Notes: a model not told the origin generated them from the letters alone. 64,000 nt of DNA from Robiginitomaculum sp. (GCA_021776515.1 JAJFFS010000017.1:62001-126000), one strand, 5' to 3'; positions 52,117 to 63,167 are shown, counted from the first letter of the stretch. Program-made: numbers and translations.

Positions 52117-54240
52117 TTACCCAGCAGGGGCGCGGACCTGAAAACTTATCTGGTCCAGAACAGTGTCTTTATCATCAACAAGTTTAAGTTTGTGCACACC
52201 GGGAACAGGGAACCACAGGGTGTTTTTGGCAATACTTTTGCCGTTCAAAAAAAGTGCCATAGCAGAGGTGCTGCCTTGTACGTTAATGGCCACACGTTGA
52301 CGTTCCGGCGGAATATCAGGGTCCAGTGCTATAATTGCGCCTGATGCGGGGCGTAAAATTCGGGCCGCACGGGCACTATGGGGAACAGCGCGTATATACG
52401 CCATTTCTGTACCTTTCAGGAAAACCTCCCTTTGCGGTATTTCTTTGCCTTCGGTTCGTATCATGACCTGTTCTACGCCTTTTGGTGTTTCTGGCGCGGT
52501 TGAGGCTTGATCGTGGTGTAGCATGGCGATGATGTCGTTCCATAATGGCGCGGCGCCACTAACGCCACTAACGCCATGCATGGGGTCGCCTTCAAAGTTT
52601 CCTACCCAGACGCCAACGGTGTAATCGCGGCTATAACCTATGCACCAGTTATCACGCATGGCCTTTGAGGTGCCGGTTTTAACGGCGCTCCAAAATGGTG
52701 TGTTCAGATTATTGGAAAGTCCGAAGGTCAGCAGCCGGGCCGAACGGTCACTGAGCATTGAAGAAACTATATAGGCGGCTTCCTCGCTTAATACCTGTCG
52801 CGGTTTTACGGACGGGTCATTTTCCAGCAATCGCAAGGCGCTGATACGCCCGTTATTGGCCAGTGTGCGAAAGGCATTGACTTGTTGCGCCAGGCTAACC
52901 TCGGCAGAACCAAGAGCAAGGGAGAAACCGTAATAGTCGCCATCGCGCGTAATGCCTTTATAGCCGAGATCAAAAAGGCGTTCACGAAATGGTTCCACGC
53001 CTGTTAGCAACAGTGTGCGAACCGCGGGTATATTCAAAGAATTACCCAGTGCGATACGCGCACTGACCAGTCCTTTATATCCATGGTCATAGTTCTGCGG
53101 CACATATAATCCGCCGGTAGTTTCCAGGTGAATAGGGGCGTCGTTAAGTAGCGACGCCGCAGTTAGATAGCGCCGTTCCAGTGCCAAAGCGTAGAGATGA
53201 GGTTTGAGAGTAGACCCTGCCTGGCGCTGTGCATTTATGCCATCCACATGCGGTGCATGCGAGGTGGATGTATTGGCGCCCACCCAGGCCAGCACATTGC
53301 CGGTGGCGTTTTCCACCACCAGCACTGCACCATCGCGGACATTGCGGTGTGCTAATTGAGAAAGCTGTTTTGCCAGTGCTTCTTTGGCAAAGCGTTGGAT
53401 GCGGGTATCAAGCGTGGTGCGCACGTTTGTGTCTTTATCCCTTAGCAGACGGGCAGCAAGGTGCGGGGCCAGTTCCGGGGTATCAGGTGGTGTTTCGGCA
53501 CGCGCCAATATACGCACCAGCGCACTTGTGGGGCCGGTGCAGGGTAGGGTGGGGCTTTGTATGTTGGTAAGGGCGCAAAGACGTTGCTGTACCCTTTGCG
53601 GGCTGGCGTTGGGCGCTGGCAGAAGGGCGGCAAGGGCGAAACTTTCATCTTCAGTCAAACCATTGGGTGTTTTGCCTAACAAGACAGCAGCAGCGGATGT
53701 AATGCCCTCAACTTCGCCGCGAAAACTTAGAAGGTTCAAATAGCTTTCCAGAATTTGTGCCTTGCTCCATTGCCTTTCAATTTTTTTAGCAAAGCGTGCC
53801 TGTTTAAGCTTGCTCTGAATGGACCGTCGGATAAAGGGTGCGCCTTGCCGGGCGCGGAGCAGCGTTGCCAATTGCATGGAAATAGTGCTGGCACCGCGCA
53901 AAGACTTACCCCGCGTATTATTCCACAAAGCGCCCATAACGCCCTGCCAGTCTATACCGTTATGGCGATAATAACGCTTGTCTTCAGCGCTGATAATTAC
54001 CCTTTGCAAGGCTGGGGATATAGCGCTCAGATCAGTCCATTGCGCCCGGCGCATGGAGAAATCAGTGCGCGATATATGCAAGACGTCTCCATTGCGATCC
54101 AGTAAGGCGGATTGCGAAGGGTGCCAGCTCGCCCGTACGTCCCCGTACGCTGGAACTGTCCCCGGCGCACTCCAGTACATCAGCACCAGCACCAAGGTGG
54201 CCACTGCCGAGCCAAGCAGTACCCATAGTGCTTTTGTCAC
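52117..54240 (-). CDS. pbpC: Penicillin-binding protein 1C
   Basis: A 707-residue bifunctional peptidoglycan synthase. One N-terminal membrane helix (residues 5-24) leads to a GT51 glycosyltransferase domain with the catalytic Glu in ISAEDKRYYRHNGIDW and GASTISMQLA. The transpeptidase domain has the SxxK motif GSTLKPHLYAL, GNSLNIPAV and KTGTSKAMRDNW. The C-terminal BiPBP_C domain (about 620-707) completes the PBP1C order. It follows yfhM on the same strand with a four-base overlap, the arrangement known in many Proteobacteria. Confidence 0.94.
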   Translation of the reverse strand: MTKALWVLLGSAVATLVLVLMYWSAPGTVPAYGDVRASWHPSQSALLDRNGDVLHISRTDFSMRRAQWTDLSAISPALQRVIISAEDKRYYRHNGIDWQGVMGALWNNTRGKSLRGASTISMQLATLLRARQGAPFIRRSIQSKLKQARFAKKIERQWSKAQILESYLNLLSFRGEVEGITSAAAVLLGKTPNGLTEDESFALAALLPAPNASPQRVQQRLCALTNIQSPTLPCTGPTSALVRILARAETPPDTPELAPHLAARLLRDKDTNVRTTLDTRIQRFAKEALAKQLSQLAHRNVRDGAVLVVENATGNVLAWVGANTSTSHAPHVDGINAQRQAGSTLKPHLYALALERRYLTAASLLNDAPIHLETTGGLYVPQNYDHGYKGLVSARIALGNSLNIPAVRTLLLTGVEPFRERLFDLGYKGITRDGDYYGFSLALGSAEVSLAQQVNAFRTLANNGRISALRLLENDPSVKPRQVLSEEAAYIVSSMLSDRSARLLTFGLSNNLNTPFWSAVKTGTSKAMRDNWCIGYSRDYTVGVWVGNFEGDPMHGVSGVSGAAPLWNDIIAMLHHDQASTAPETPKGVEQVMIRTEGKEIPQREVFLKGTEMAYIRAVPHSARAARILRPASGAIIALDPDIPPERQRVAINVQGSTSAMALFLNGKSIAKNTLWFPVPGVHKLKLVDDKDTVLDQISFQVRAPAG

Positions 54241-57200
54241 GGTATCTGTGCCCCAATGCTAAGTGGCGCAATGGGGGTTTCACCAAACATTTCAGGGGCG
54301 TACATCGCCTCAACCCGTGTTGGGGGTAAGTTAAAATCACCTTTTGTATTCAGCCGTATAGTGTACTCCAGCGAGAACTTACCCTTGGGTACATAACGAT
54401 AAAACACCTGATAGGAGGTAAACCTGCGTTCCTCAAAAACTGGCCATGCGCGGCCCGTATTTTGCTCACCTTGTGTTAGCAACGTGCTATCACCGCCAAG
54501 GCCACCGCCCAGAATTTGTGCGCCGGCAGGGATAGGGTCATCAACCGCCACCCATGTCATGTCTGATTGCGCATCAATATCCAACTTTACTCGCACCACA
54601 TCACCGACGTTCCATTTGCCGGGTTCAACCTGACTAACCGGGGTTATCGTGCGGGTGATGGCATAGCCGGTAGATAATGGTTCACGCAGAGGAATAGCTG
54701 CTTTTGCGGTAACAAACGCCCAAGGCGCTCCGCTGCCCTGATGGGAAACTGTCAGGCGTTCTTGTCCGTCACTCCAGGGTAATGTCAGAAAATCGAGCAA
54801 CTTGCTTTGCTCCCATTGTAAACTCTGACGTTTAGCGCCCAATTCCGTAGTGCTTTGGCCGCCAACTTTGGTTTTTTCAAACCGGGCAGAGAAAGCCCGC
54901 ATAGCCAGCGTACCCCAGGCATTGCCTGTGGTGGTACGCCAATGGCCGTTATATTGACGGCCCAGTAGCCCTCGCGCCATGCGGGGCATGTCTTCGCGCC
55001 AGAGCGGCGCATCATTAAGGCTGATAAGAGCACGCGCCGCATTGGTGTCAGAAGAAATCATCAGCCACCAAAGATCATCCTGACGTTCAGTCGAGAAGCC
55101 CATGTGCGTGCCTTGAAAATTAAGCCGTGAGCGCAAGATTTGCTTGGCCTGGGCAATCCCCTGGCGGCGACCCGGTATGGTGTTGACCCGGCGTTGAATG
55201 TTCATCCAGTCAAGCACCGCAGATGTTGGCAACAGGTTGGGGTTGAGCGAAAGGCTGGTCAGCATTTGTGCATTGGCCTCGCCATAACGTGAAAGCGCGG
55301 CAATGGCGGCCAGTTTTCTAATTGTGAGATCAGCCGTGTTCAGGGGGGAGCCGCGACGGATGCGCCCTTCAACAAAGGCTTTTAGTGCGCCCAACATTTG
55401 TTCGCGCTGACTATCAGGTATTTCCCAGCCAGCCTCATGTGTGATGGCAAGCACATAGGCAGTGAGGGTGTCACTGCCTCGCAAGAAATCAGAGGGCCAG
55501 TACTTGATCAAACCATCCTCATCAAGATAAGCGGGCAGAGAGCGCACTATGGCTTTCCAGTCGTCACTATCATCCAGTGAAATCGCTATTGATGTGCGTT
55601 GTTCAAAACAACGATAGGGATAGCGTTTCATATAGTCCTGAACACCTTTCAAATCGCCGCCCAGCGTTGATTGAAGCCGGACATCCACACCGCCGCGCCC
55701 CGGAATAGCATCGTCCGGGCGGGCAAGGGTAATTGCCAAGGGGGTATCAAGCTGGCGCAATGTTGACTGGAACACCCGCACCGGAATGGCCGGTTCTACC
55801 ACCTGGCTGGTCTTTATGGCGTCGGTAATTTTGCCATCTTTTTCAGAGACACCAACGTGCCAGTCAAGGCCGGAAATATCGTAAGGAACAAGAACATCCC
55901 AGTTCGCATTGCGGGCTTCACCAGCCGGTATGGTGATTTCTCGCTCAACAAGTGTTCCAAGCCCGGCGACACTGCCGCCAACCAGAACAGTCATGTCATG
56001 ATCCGTAGTATTACGAATTGTGAACACCGCATCAAAGCGATCATTTTCGCGTACCACTTTGGGAAGGCCTGCCAGAATTTGTAAATCTTGCGTGGTGGTG
56101 ATTTTGCTGCTGCCTGTGCCATAAAGGCCCAGCCCGCTATCAGCCACGGCCACAACGCGAAAAGCGCTCAGGGAATCGTTTAGCGGGAAAGACACTTCCG
56201 CCATGCCGTTTTCATCAACGACGACCCGGCCTTCCCACAATAATAGCGTATCAAATAACTCTCGCGCATTTTGCTGTCCGCCGCCACCGCCGTGGGCTAC
56301 CGCTTTGCGGCCATAATGGCGCTTGCCAACAATTTGCATTTGTGCGGTGGAGGTCAGGACTTCCAGACCGCGTTCATTCATCATTGCGGCCAGTAAATTC
56401 CATGAGGTATTTGGTGAAAGTTGCAATAGCGCTTCATCAACAACGGCAATGGCGACTTCAGTACCCGAAGGCAGTGCCTTGCCATTTGCTGGTGTGATCT
56501 TGATTTTCGCCGCCGCGTTTTCCCGTATGCGATAAACCGGTTTATCCAGTTTAACATCAACATCAAGCCGATGCGCTTTCCAGCCAACCCGCATATTGGC
56601 AAGGCCTAACCGGTAGGCAGGCTTGGCCAAGTCAATCAATGCACCAGCTTTGCCACCATCGCGCGATAAAACAGGCAGGTCATATTTGCGAGCCATATCA
56701 GATAACCAGCTTTGCCAGGTGCCAACGCGGCCACGCACAGCCAGTACAGAGACATAAACATTAGGCGCATAGCTACCTTTGACGGGCACTTTGATCACAG
56801 GTGTCTTGCCAGAAATTGTGGTGACAAAGCTGTCGATCACGCCTTCGCGTTCAATAGTAACAAGTGCCGTAGCTTTGCGGAACGGGCTGCGCACTTGTAC
56901 CTTGGCCGTATCGCCGCCATCATATTCGGTGTTCTCGACAAGCAGGTCCATTCGGTCGCCATCGGTGCCAGAGAACCACCAGTCATCCTTGCCCGCCACC
57001 CAGATACTGGTTGTGGCGCTGGCTTCGCGCCCCTCATCATCGCGCACAATGGCTTGCAAAATCACTTCGCCAGACTGGCCGGGTGCCAGTGCGCAAGTGA
57101 ATTTTCCGCCTCGACCAGCCTTGCCGGAACAGCCCGCGTCCAAGGGTTCAATCCTGGTAAAGTTCTCATAGGAATAAAACCCGCCGATCAGGCGCTTGCG

Positions 57201-59987
57201 ATAGGAATACCGTTTTCGGGAAAAGGTTTTAACTTCAATAATGGTGCCGGTAGCGGCACTACCATCCACATTCAGGGCAACCATGTGTAGCTTTAAATTA
57301 TCTACACTGGCGGCCCAGCCTTCGGTTTTAAGGCCAACAACTTTTGCGGCAGGCCAGAGATCGAAACGCGCCGCTTTGGTGAGTATCTGCCCACTGGCAT
57401 CCCGATATTCCAGCTCTGTGGTCAGTTGGCTATGAGCCTCAACATCGGGGAGATTATCAATGCTCAGCCGTACTGCGCCTTGCGCATCCAATGTGGTGGG
57501 AATCAGGCCCGTTATTGGTTTGTCGCCCTGATTTTCACCTTGCCCCGTGGAGGAGGTTTCAAGTTCAAGAGACTCGGCATCAAAGGTATAATCTGCATAG
57601 TCAGAAAAATGTGCTGGAGTTTTACGTACAAGGGTACGCACCTTGATAGGCAGGCCAGATGCCCCGCCACCGGAAAGGTAACGCACCATAATATCCAATG
57701 GCATATCCGAGGCACCAATCAGAGGTTTGTCCGGGCCTTGTATGATGGCTTCCATTGTTGGCAAACGAAATTCTTCAACGCGAAAACTTCCCGCAGATTG
57801 CCAATCTTTATCCAGTTTTACAGAAACCGAATAAAGGCCAAGACGTGCCTCTTTGGGTATTTCATAACGACTTGTGGCACTACCATTAGCGTTGAATTCA
57901 ATCGGGAATTCAACATCCTGGCCACTGCCGTCATGGACAATCTGCACCATGCTTTTGCGGGTGAAATCTGGTGGCAAGGCAAAGCCTGCCCCAGTATGGC
58001 GGCGCAAATAATGCTTCATGGACACGGTTTCACCAGCCCTCAAAAGGGTGCGGTCAAAAACGGTGTGGGCAAAATCGGCACGCCATTCACTACCCCGGGA
58101 GAGGTCAAAATCATAAGGGGCAATGCCGTCATTCCATTCATTCAAGGTGAAGCTGAAATCATCGCCTTTACTGGCGGTTATGACGAGGGGGTGATTGCTT
58201 TCACTATAACAACTGCCCCAGTTTGAAGGTTCATCTAAAATGCCATCAATAGAGGCGGTGCCGTCTTTAGCGGTTGTACCCGTCCAGAGAATTTTCTTGG
58301 TGCAGGTGTCGCCAATAGCAATGTCAGCATTTAAAACCGGCTTTCCGGTATCAAGTGAGGTGACCCATATCAGCGAGCTTTCGCGGCCCCACAGGAAATG
58401 CACCGCCATGTTGGTGACCAGCGCCGTTGTCGAAACATAACGCGGCGTATCGAGGCGCAGTAATACCTGACCCAGTGCCAGACTTTGTAACTCAACCGCA
58501 TAAAAGCCAGGGTCTTTTAGGGGGATGCCGATAACTTCAAAAGCTTTGCCATCTTCCGGGCGAGGTATATCCAACCTTAGGCTTTGCGTGTCCTTATCAA
58601 AAATTGAGTGCGTCCCGGTCATGTTTCGATAAATCGAGTTACCACTGGCATCCTGGGTCCATTCGCCATCCCATTCCTGTGACGCTTTGGCTTTACCCAT
58701 CCAGTCAAGCATAGCGAAGACATCCTTGGCCCGATGTATGCGGGCCGGGATGCTATCGTCAGTCTTTTCAGGCAAAGCTTTGAGCCTGGCGGCAATAAGA
58801 GGTTCCACATTACGCACGGTAACCGGCAAAACGGCACCGGCACCGCTTTCGATAATGCCAAATTCACTGGCAAATTTTATTAAGGGTGGAAAATCATCAG
58901 TGTGTACCACTAGTGGAAAACGCGAAGCATTTTGTAATACACGCCCGGCATCATCACGCACATTATCGGGTAGCTCAATAGTGAAGTTGGCATTTGGCGG
59001 GAAGGGCGCTTTGAACGTGATGCGGTTCACCGTAGGCGTGTCTTTATTATCTTCCAGTGAGGTGCTCTGGCTATCGCCATTTGCGCCTACCAGCTTTATT
59101 TTTTTTGCAACTTCTGCGGGAATGGCTGCGCTGAATTGCAAGGTCATATTCATCATCGGCAGACACGGCGCATCGGCATTAGTGCGATCGCAACTAAAGC
59201 GTGCGCTAAAGGCTGAGCGCGTACGAAAACTCAGTTTTTGTTCTATTGTTGTGGCAATACCCGAAGGCGCGGCGATCCCTTTGCCCCAGATTATTGAGAC
59301 CTTGGTCGCGGGGGGTAAAGCGCGTTGGCAATGCAGTGCCACTATGGCGCTTTCACGCTCGGCGTTTGTCCCCTCACGATCATCCAGAAGTTGTCTATAG
59401 CGGTAGCCCATTTTACGTAAGGTTTTGAGCAGAGCTTCACGCTTGTCACCCGTGCTGATCGTGACAGGTATTTGTTCGCCGACGCCTTCAACAGCGCAAT
59501 AGGCGTGGGCTTCAACCGATGCCGGGTCGGCAGGCGCATTAAGGCCAAGGAAGAACACTTGCTTTTCATCAACACCGTATGAGCCTTCATAGGGTGTGCT
59601 GGTGTTAATGCTGGGGCCACCAGTATTGAAAACATAAGATTGTTTGCCAGAAACCAAAGCGCCATTCAGCGCTTTCAAGTCGGGCTTTAAAGCAAAACTA
59701 CAACGCAGCCCGCCGGAGAGATTGTGTTCAAAATCATAAACCCAGTTACGATCATCCGCCCACCGGCCAGACCCTGGTGCATCACAATCAATGTCAAACG
59801 GGTTTTCCTGGCGCGGATCACCAAAACTGGTCATGGGGGCGGAAAACCGCACCGCGACCTGGCGCACATCCTTTACCGTGCCTTGCGGGGAGAACACCTC
59901 TACTCGCGGGCTTGATGCTGCTAGAGCATTTGCGGCTATGGTCAGAGAAAAAATAAAGGCTGTTAATATCTGTAATTTCAAGCGCAT
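54237..59987 (-). CDS. yfhM: Bacterial alpha-2-macroglobulin
   Basis: A 1916-residue protease inhibitor of the YfhM type that traps proteases in the periplasm. The ATG at 59987 has AAGGGGG upstream and opens a signal peptide (AFIFSLTIAANALA-AS) without a lipobox, so it is probably soluble, unlike E. coli YfhM. Macroglobulin domains run to about residue 1100, then HLDVDVKLDKPVYRI, the bait region and the thioester motif YRCFEQ with Cys1460, so the covalent trap is intact. The C-terminus has SYQVFYRYVPKGKFSLEYTIR. It is coupled to pbpC. Confidence 0.93.
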   Translation of the reverse strand: MRLKLQILTAFIFSLTIAANALAASSPRVEVFSPQGTVKDVRQVAVRFSAPMTSFGDPRQENPFDIDCDAPGSGRWADDRNWVYDFEHNLSGGLRCSFALKPDLKALNGALVSGKQSYVFNTGGPSINTSTPYEGSYGVDEKQVFFLGLNAPADPASVEAHAYCAVEGVGEQIPVTISTGDKREALLKTLRKMGYRYRQLLDDREGTNAERESAIVALHCQRALPPATKVSIIWGKGIAAPSGIATTIEQKLSFRTRSAFSARFSCDRTNADAPCLPMMNMTLQFSAAIPAEVAKKIKLVGANGDSQSTSLEDNKDTPTVNRITFKAPFPPNANFTIELPDNVRDDAGRVLQNASRFPLVVHTDDFPPLIKFASEFGIIESGAGAVLPVTVRNVEPLIAARLKALPEKTDDSIPARIHRAKDVFAMLDWMGKAKASQEWDGEWTQDASGNSIYRNMTGTHSIFDKDTQSLRLDIPRPEDGKAFEVIGIPLKDPGFYAVELQSLALGQVLLRLDTPRYVSTTALVTNMAVHFLWGRESSLIWVTSLDTGKPVLNADIAIGDTCTKKILWTGTTAKDGTASIDGILDEPSNWGSCYSESNHPLVITASKGDDFSFTLNEWNDGIAPYDFDLSRGSEWRADFAHTVFDRTLLRAGETVSMKHYLRRHTGAGFALPPDFTRKSMVQIVHDGSGQDVEFPIEFNANGSATSRYEIPKEARLGLYSVSVKLDKDWQSAGSFRVEEFRLPTMEAIIQGPDKPLIGASDMPLDIMVRYLSGGGASGLPIKVRTLVRKTPAHFSDYADYTFDAESLELETSSTGQGENQGDKPITGLIPTTLDAQGAVRLSIDNLPDVEAHSQLTTELEYRDASGQILTKAARFDLWPAAKVVGLKTEGWAASVDNLKLHMVALNVDGSAATGTIIEVKTFSRKRYSYRKRLIGGFYSYENFTRIEPLDAGCSGKAGRGGKFTCALAPGQSGEVILQAIVRDDEGREASATTSIWVAGKDDWWFSGTDGDRMDLLVENTEYDGGDTAKVQVRSPFRKATALVTIEREGVIDSFVTTISGKTPVIKVPVKGSYAPNVYVSVLAVRGRVGTWQSWLSDMARKYDLPVLSRDGGKAGALIDLAKPAYRLGLANMRVGWKAHRLDVDVKLDKPVYRIRENAAAKIKITPANGKALPSGTEVAIAVVDEALLQLSPNTSWNLLAAMMNERGLEVLTSTAQMQIVGKRHYGRKAVAHGGGGGQQNARELFDTLLLWEGRVVVDENGMAEVSFPLNDSLSAFRVVAVADSGLGLYGTGSSKITTTQDLQILAGLPKVVRENDRFDAVFTIRNTTDHDMTVLVGGSVAGLGTLVEREITIPAGEARNANWDVLVPYDISGLDWHVGVSEKDGKITDAIKTSQVVEPAIPVRVFQSTLRQLDTPLAITLARPDDAIPGRGGVDVRLQSTLGGDLKGVQDYMKRYPYRCFEQRTSIAISLDDSDDWKAIVRSLPAYLDEDGLIKYWPSDFLRGSDTLTAYVLAITHEAGWEIPDSQREQMLGALKAFVEGRIRRGSPLNTADLTIRKLAAIAALSRYGEANAQMLTSLSLNPNLLPTSAVLDWMNIQRRVNTIPGRRQGIAQAKQILRSRLNFQGTHMGFSTERQDDLWWLMISSDTNAARALISLNDAPLWREDMPRMARGLLGRQYNGHWRTTTGNAWGTLAMRAFSARFEKTKVGGQSTTELGAKRQSLQWEQSKLLDFLTLPWSDGQERLTVSHQGSGAPWAFVTAKAAIPLREPLSTGYAITRTITPVSQVEPGKWNVGDVVRVKLDIDAQSDMTWVAVDDPIPAGAQILGGGLGGDSTLLTQGEQNTGRAWPVFEERRFTSYQVFYRYVPKGKFSLEYTIRLNTKGDFNLPPTRVEAMYAPEMFGETPIAPLSIGAQIP

Positions 59988-60197
59988 TCCTGCCCCCTTA
60001 TTGCGTCCCCCCGGACAATGTTTTGTCCGCACAGTGTGCCGACAATATGGTAATCCCGCGACCATATTCGCTCAGTTTAACACCTTTCCTCTCATGAAGC
60101 ACGGGGTTATCTTGCGTAAACAAAATTACCCAACCTTCGCTATCAAAGATGAGGGAAAATCGCGTAGTTTACACGTGCAGGAAACGGTCTACACACA

Positions 60198-61403
60198 ATG
60201 AAACAAGAGTTTTACCAACATTTACGAGATGAATTAAAAACTATCGAAGCGGACGGGCTTACCAAAGCTGAACGCACAATTGTCTCACCCCAGGGTGCAG
60301 AAATTGACGTAACAGCTGATGGGGCATCCGACCATGTTCTTAATTTCTGCGCCAACAACTATCTCGGCCTTGCCGATTCGCCAGAATTGATACAGGCCGC
60401 AAAAGAAGCTCTGGACAGTGACGGGTTTGGCATGGCCTCGGTACGTTTTATCTGCGGAACACAAGATACCCACAATAAACTGGAGGCCGCGTTAAGCACG
60501 TTTTTTAGCAAGGAAGACAGCCTGCTTTATGTGGCCTGTTTTGATGCCAATGGCGGCCTGTTCGAGCCGCTCTTTGGGCCAGAAGATGCTATCATTTCTG
60601 ATGCGCTGAACCATGCCTCGATCATTGATGGCATACGCCTTTGCAAGGCCAGGCGTTTTCGCTATGCCAATAACGATATGGTTGATCTTGAAGCACAGCT
60701 CAAGGCCGCAGACGCAGCCGGGGCGCGCCATAAAATCATCGCCACCGATGGGGTATTCTCCATGGATGGCATTATTGCGAACCTGCAAGGCATTTGCGAT
60801 CTGGCCGAGCGTTATGGCGCGCTGGTGATGGTTGATGACAGCCACGCCACCGGTTTTATGGGCGCAACAGGGCGCGGTACGCCAGAGCATTGCGGCGTTG
60901 AGGACCGTGTGGATATTCTCACCGGCACGCTGGGCAAGGCGCTTGGCGGCGCGGCGGGGGGCTATGTGTCCGGGCAAAAGGAAGTACTGGATATGTTGCG
61001 CCAACGCTCGCGGCCCTATCTGTTCTCCAATGCACTGCCCCCCATGTTGTGCGCGGCAGGCCTAAAGGCGCTGGAACTGGTGGATGCTGGTGCTGGCTTG
61101 CGGGCTCAATTGTTCGCCAATGCCCGGCGTTTTCGTGCGGGCATGGAAAAGGCTGGCTTCACCCTGACACCCGGCGAACACCCCATCATCCCGGTAATGC
61201 TGGGCGATGCCAAACTGGCGCAGGACATGGCAGCCATGATGTTGGATGAGGGTGTTTATGTAACCGGGTTTTCCTTCCCCGTTGTGCCCAGGGGGCAGGC
61301 GCGTATCCGCACGCAAATGTCGGCGGCGCACACGGCAGAGCATATCGACTTTGCTATTGATGCGTTTACGCGCGTGGGCCGCAAACTGGGAGTGGTTTCA
61401 TGA
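60198..61403 (+). CDS. kbl: Glycine C-acetyltransferase (2-amino-3-ketobutyrate CoA ligase)
   Basis: A 401-residue PLP enzyme that cleaves 2-amino-3-ketobutyrate with CoA to glycine and acetyl-CoA. [19 protein letters not shown] and [21 protein letters not shown] open the domain; [12 protein letters not shown] holds the cofactor-binding Asp and His and [15 protein letters not shown] the PLP lysine. [10 protein letters not shown] and [14 protein letters not shown] follow. Length is normal. It is coupled to tdh by an ATGA overlap, so threonine is turned into glycine by the two products. Confidence 0.95.
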   Translation: MKQEFYQHLRDELKTIEADGLTKAERTIVSPQGAEIDVTADGASDHVLNFCANNYLGLADSPELIQAAKEALDSDGFGMASVRFICGTQDTHNKLEAALSTFFSKEDSLLYVACFDANGGLFEPLFGPEDAIISDALNHASIIDGIRLCKARRFRYANNDMVDLEAQLKAADAAGARHKIIATDGVFSMDGIIANLQGICDLAERYGALVMVDDSHATGFMGATGRGTPEHCGVEDRVDILTGTLGKALGGAAGGYVSGQKEVLDMLRQRSRPYLFSNALPPMLCAAGLKALELVDAGAGLRAQLFANARRFRAGMEKAGFTLTPGEHPIIPVMLGDAKLAQDMAAMMLDEGVYVTGFSFPVVPRGQARIRTQMSAAHTAEHIDFAIDAFTRVGRKLGVVS

Positions 61404-62425
61404 AGGCGCTGGTCAAGGTAAAGCCACAACCGGGCATCTGGATGCAGGACATGCCCATGCCGGAAATGGGCGTTGACGATGTGCTCATTCGTATCAAGAA
61501 AACCGCTATTTGTGGCACCGATATTCATATTTATAATTGGGATGAGTGGTCACAGGAAAATGTACCCGTGCCGCTGATCACTGGCCATGAATTTATGGGC
61601 GAGATCGTTGAACTGGGTAGTAACGTTTCGCGCCATGCGGTCGGCCTTCGGGTTTCCGGCGAGGGGCATATTGTTGGCGATAAAAGCCGTGCGGCCCGCG
61701 AAGGCAAATGGCACCTCTCACCCGACACCAAAGGCGTTGGCGTCAACCGCCCGGGCGCGTTTGCTGAATACCTGGCGATCCCCGCATTTAACGTGGTGCC
61801 GTTGCCTGATTATGTCAGTGATGATGAGGCGGCCATTCTGGACCCCCTTGGCAATGCCACCCATGCGGCACTGACCTTTGATCTGGTGGGCGAGGACGTG
61901 CTGATTACCGGCGCTGGGCCTATCGGGGCTATGGCCGGGGCCGTCGCCCGCCATGCTGGCGCTCGCCATGTGGTGATTACCGACATCAACCCGCACCGGC
62001 TTGAACTGGCAGGTAATCTCGCCGATGTGCGGCCCGTCAACGTCGCCGAAGAAGACTTGCACGATGTGATGGCGCAGCTTGGCATGACCGAGGGCTTTGA
62101 TGTGGGGCTGGAAATGTCGGGTGCCGGGCCAGCCTTTACGCAAATGGTCGATACCATGGTGATGGGCGGCAACATTGCGCTACTGGGTATTCCGGGGGGC
62201 GAAACCTCCGTGCGCTGGTCAACGGTGATCGGCAAGGCACTAACTATTCAGGCCATATATGGCCGCCGCATGTTTGAAACCTGGTACAAAATGCTAGCTA
62301 TGATGAGTTCCGGCCTGAACGTCAAACCCATCATCACCCACCATTTTGACGTGGATGACTTTCAGAAGGGTTTTGACGCCATGCGCGGCGGGAAGTCTGG
62401 GAAGGTGATTTTGGATTGGGGGTGA
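61400..62425 (+). CDS. tdh: L-threonine 3-dehydrogenase lacking structural-zinc cysteines
   Basis: A 341-residue zinc dehydrogenase oxidising L-threonine to 2-amino-3-ketobutyrate. [19 protein letters not shown] and GHEFMGEIV supply the catalytic Cys38 and His63-Glu64; [12 protein letters not shown] binds NAD. The stretch after RVSGEGHI is unusual: where E. coli Tdh has structural-zinc cysteines 93, 96, 99 and 107, this protein has Gly93, Ser96, Ala99 and Ser107, although [14 protein letters not shown] resumes as usual. The structural zinc is therefore probably absent. Activity should be retained. It is the second gene of kbl-tdh. Confidence 0.93.
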   Translation: MKALVKVKPQPGIWMQDMPMPEMGVDDVLIRIKKTAICGTDIHIYNWDEWSQENVPVPLITGHEFMGEIVELGSNVSRHAVGLRVSGEGHIVGDKSRAAREGKWHLSPDTKGVGVNRPGAFAEYLAIPAFNVVPLPDYVSDDEAAILDPLGNATHAALTFDLVGEDVLITGAGPIGAMAGAVARHAGARHVVITDINPHRLELAGNLADVRPVNVAEEDLHDVMAQLGMTEGFDVGLEMSGAGPAFTQMVDTMVMGGNIALLGIPGGETSVRWSTVIGKALTIQAIYGRRMFETWYKMLAMMSSGLNVKPIITHHFDVDDFQKGFDAMRGGKSGKVILDWG

Positions 62426-62468
62426 GGGTGAATATATATTCATAGAACTTTGGGTGTTGGAGAGAAAT

Positions 62469-63167
62469 ATGGACTGGTCTAATTTAGATAATTGGGTAGC
62501 TTTAGCAAGTATTGCAGGGGGATTCGCAACTGTCCTAGCACTTCTAAGTGGTGGATTTGTTTATTTCCAATACAAACGTGAAGATAAACAAAATAAGGAC
62601 CAAAAAAAGCATGACTTAAAAATGTTAAGAGCACAGCAACGGTTTGAAAAAGTGCAATATATTATATCAGAGATAAATGTAATTTATAGTGATTTGTTGC
62701 AATTTCGAACAGTATATATTGATAAAATTTTAAAAACAAAACCTAGCGAGTTTGCTGATGGGCAGTTGTTGTTAAAATATTATTTGCTAAATGTAGCTAA
62801 CTCAATCCGCAATGTCAATGTTTTGGCAAAAATGATTTCTGATGCTCAGATAGTAGAATTGCATGATAAAATAACAACAATAGCAAATTTTTTATCAAAA
62901 TTTGGGGAGGAGGATATGAAAATTATTGAATTTTACCAAAAAAAAGAATTAAGGATTTTGGAATTTAAAAGTAAACTCTATAATAAAGATAAAGAAGTGT
63001 ATACTTCAGAAAATTTCAATGCTGCATTTTTTAATGATGCAGTATCACAAATGCATAGTATGTTTGAGTTTCTTGAATTAACTGCTTTTTCGTCAATAGA
63101 TTCAATGGATTATATTGGGAAAGAAACCAAGGAGCTCATAAAAATTATAGAAAGTTTTGATACTTAG
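62469..63167 (+). CDS. AT-rich orphan membrane protein of unknown function
   Basis: 232 residues from the ATG at 62469 (GGAG seven bases before; GTG at 62454 is less likely). A membrane segment (VALASIAGGFATVLALLSGGFVYF, in two halves about residues 9-32) is followed by a Lys/Glu-rich, helical cytoplasmic part that could form coiled coils. Base composition is clearly more AT-rich than its neighbours (many runs of A and T, frequent AAA, AAT, TTT codons), so it was probably acquired from elsewhere. No enzyme motif is seen. It stands alone between tdh and a repeat-rich gap. Confidence 0.65.
   Translation: MDWSNLDNWVALASIAGGFATVLALLSGGFVYFQYKREDKQNKDQKKHDLKMLRAQQRFEKVQYIISEINVIYSDLLQFRTVYIDKILKTKPSEFADGQLLLKYYLLNVANSIRNVNVLAKMISDAQIVELHDKITTIANFLSKFGEEDMKIIEFYQKKELRILEFKSKLYNKDKEVYTSENFNAAFFNDAVSQMHSMFEFLELTAFSSIDSMDYIGKETKELIKIIESFDT

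Noticed and set aside
57426-58226. Plus-strand open frame of 266 codons
   Set aside because: It is antisense to the alpha-2-macroglobulin gene, which is continuous through this region; no start signal or domain supports it.
60066-60197. Glycine riboswitch in front of kbl-tdh
   Set aside because: The 132-base leader shows none of the conserved glycine-aptamer cores and is too short for the tandem form.
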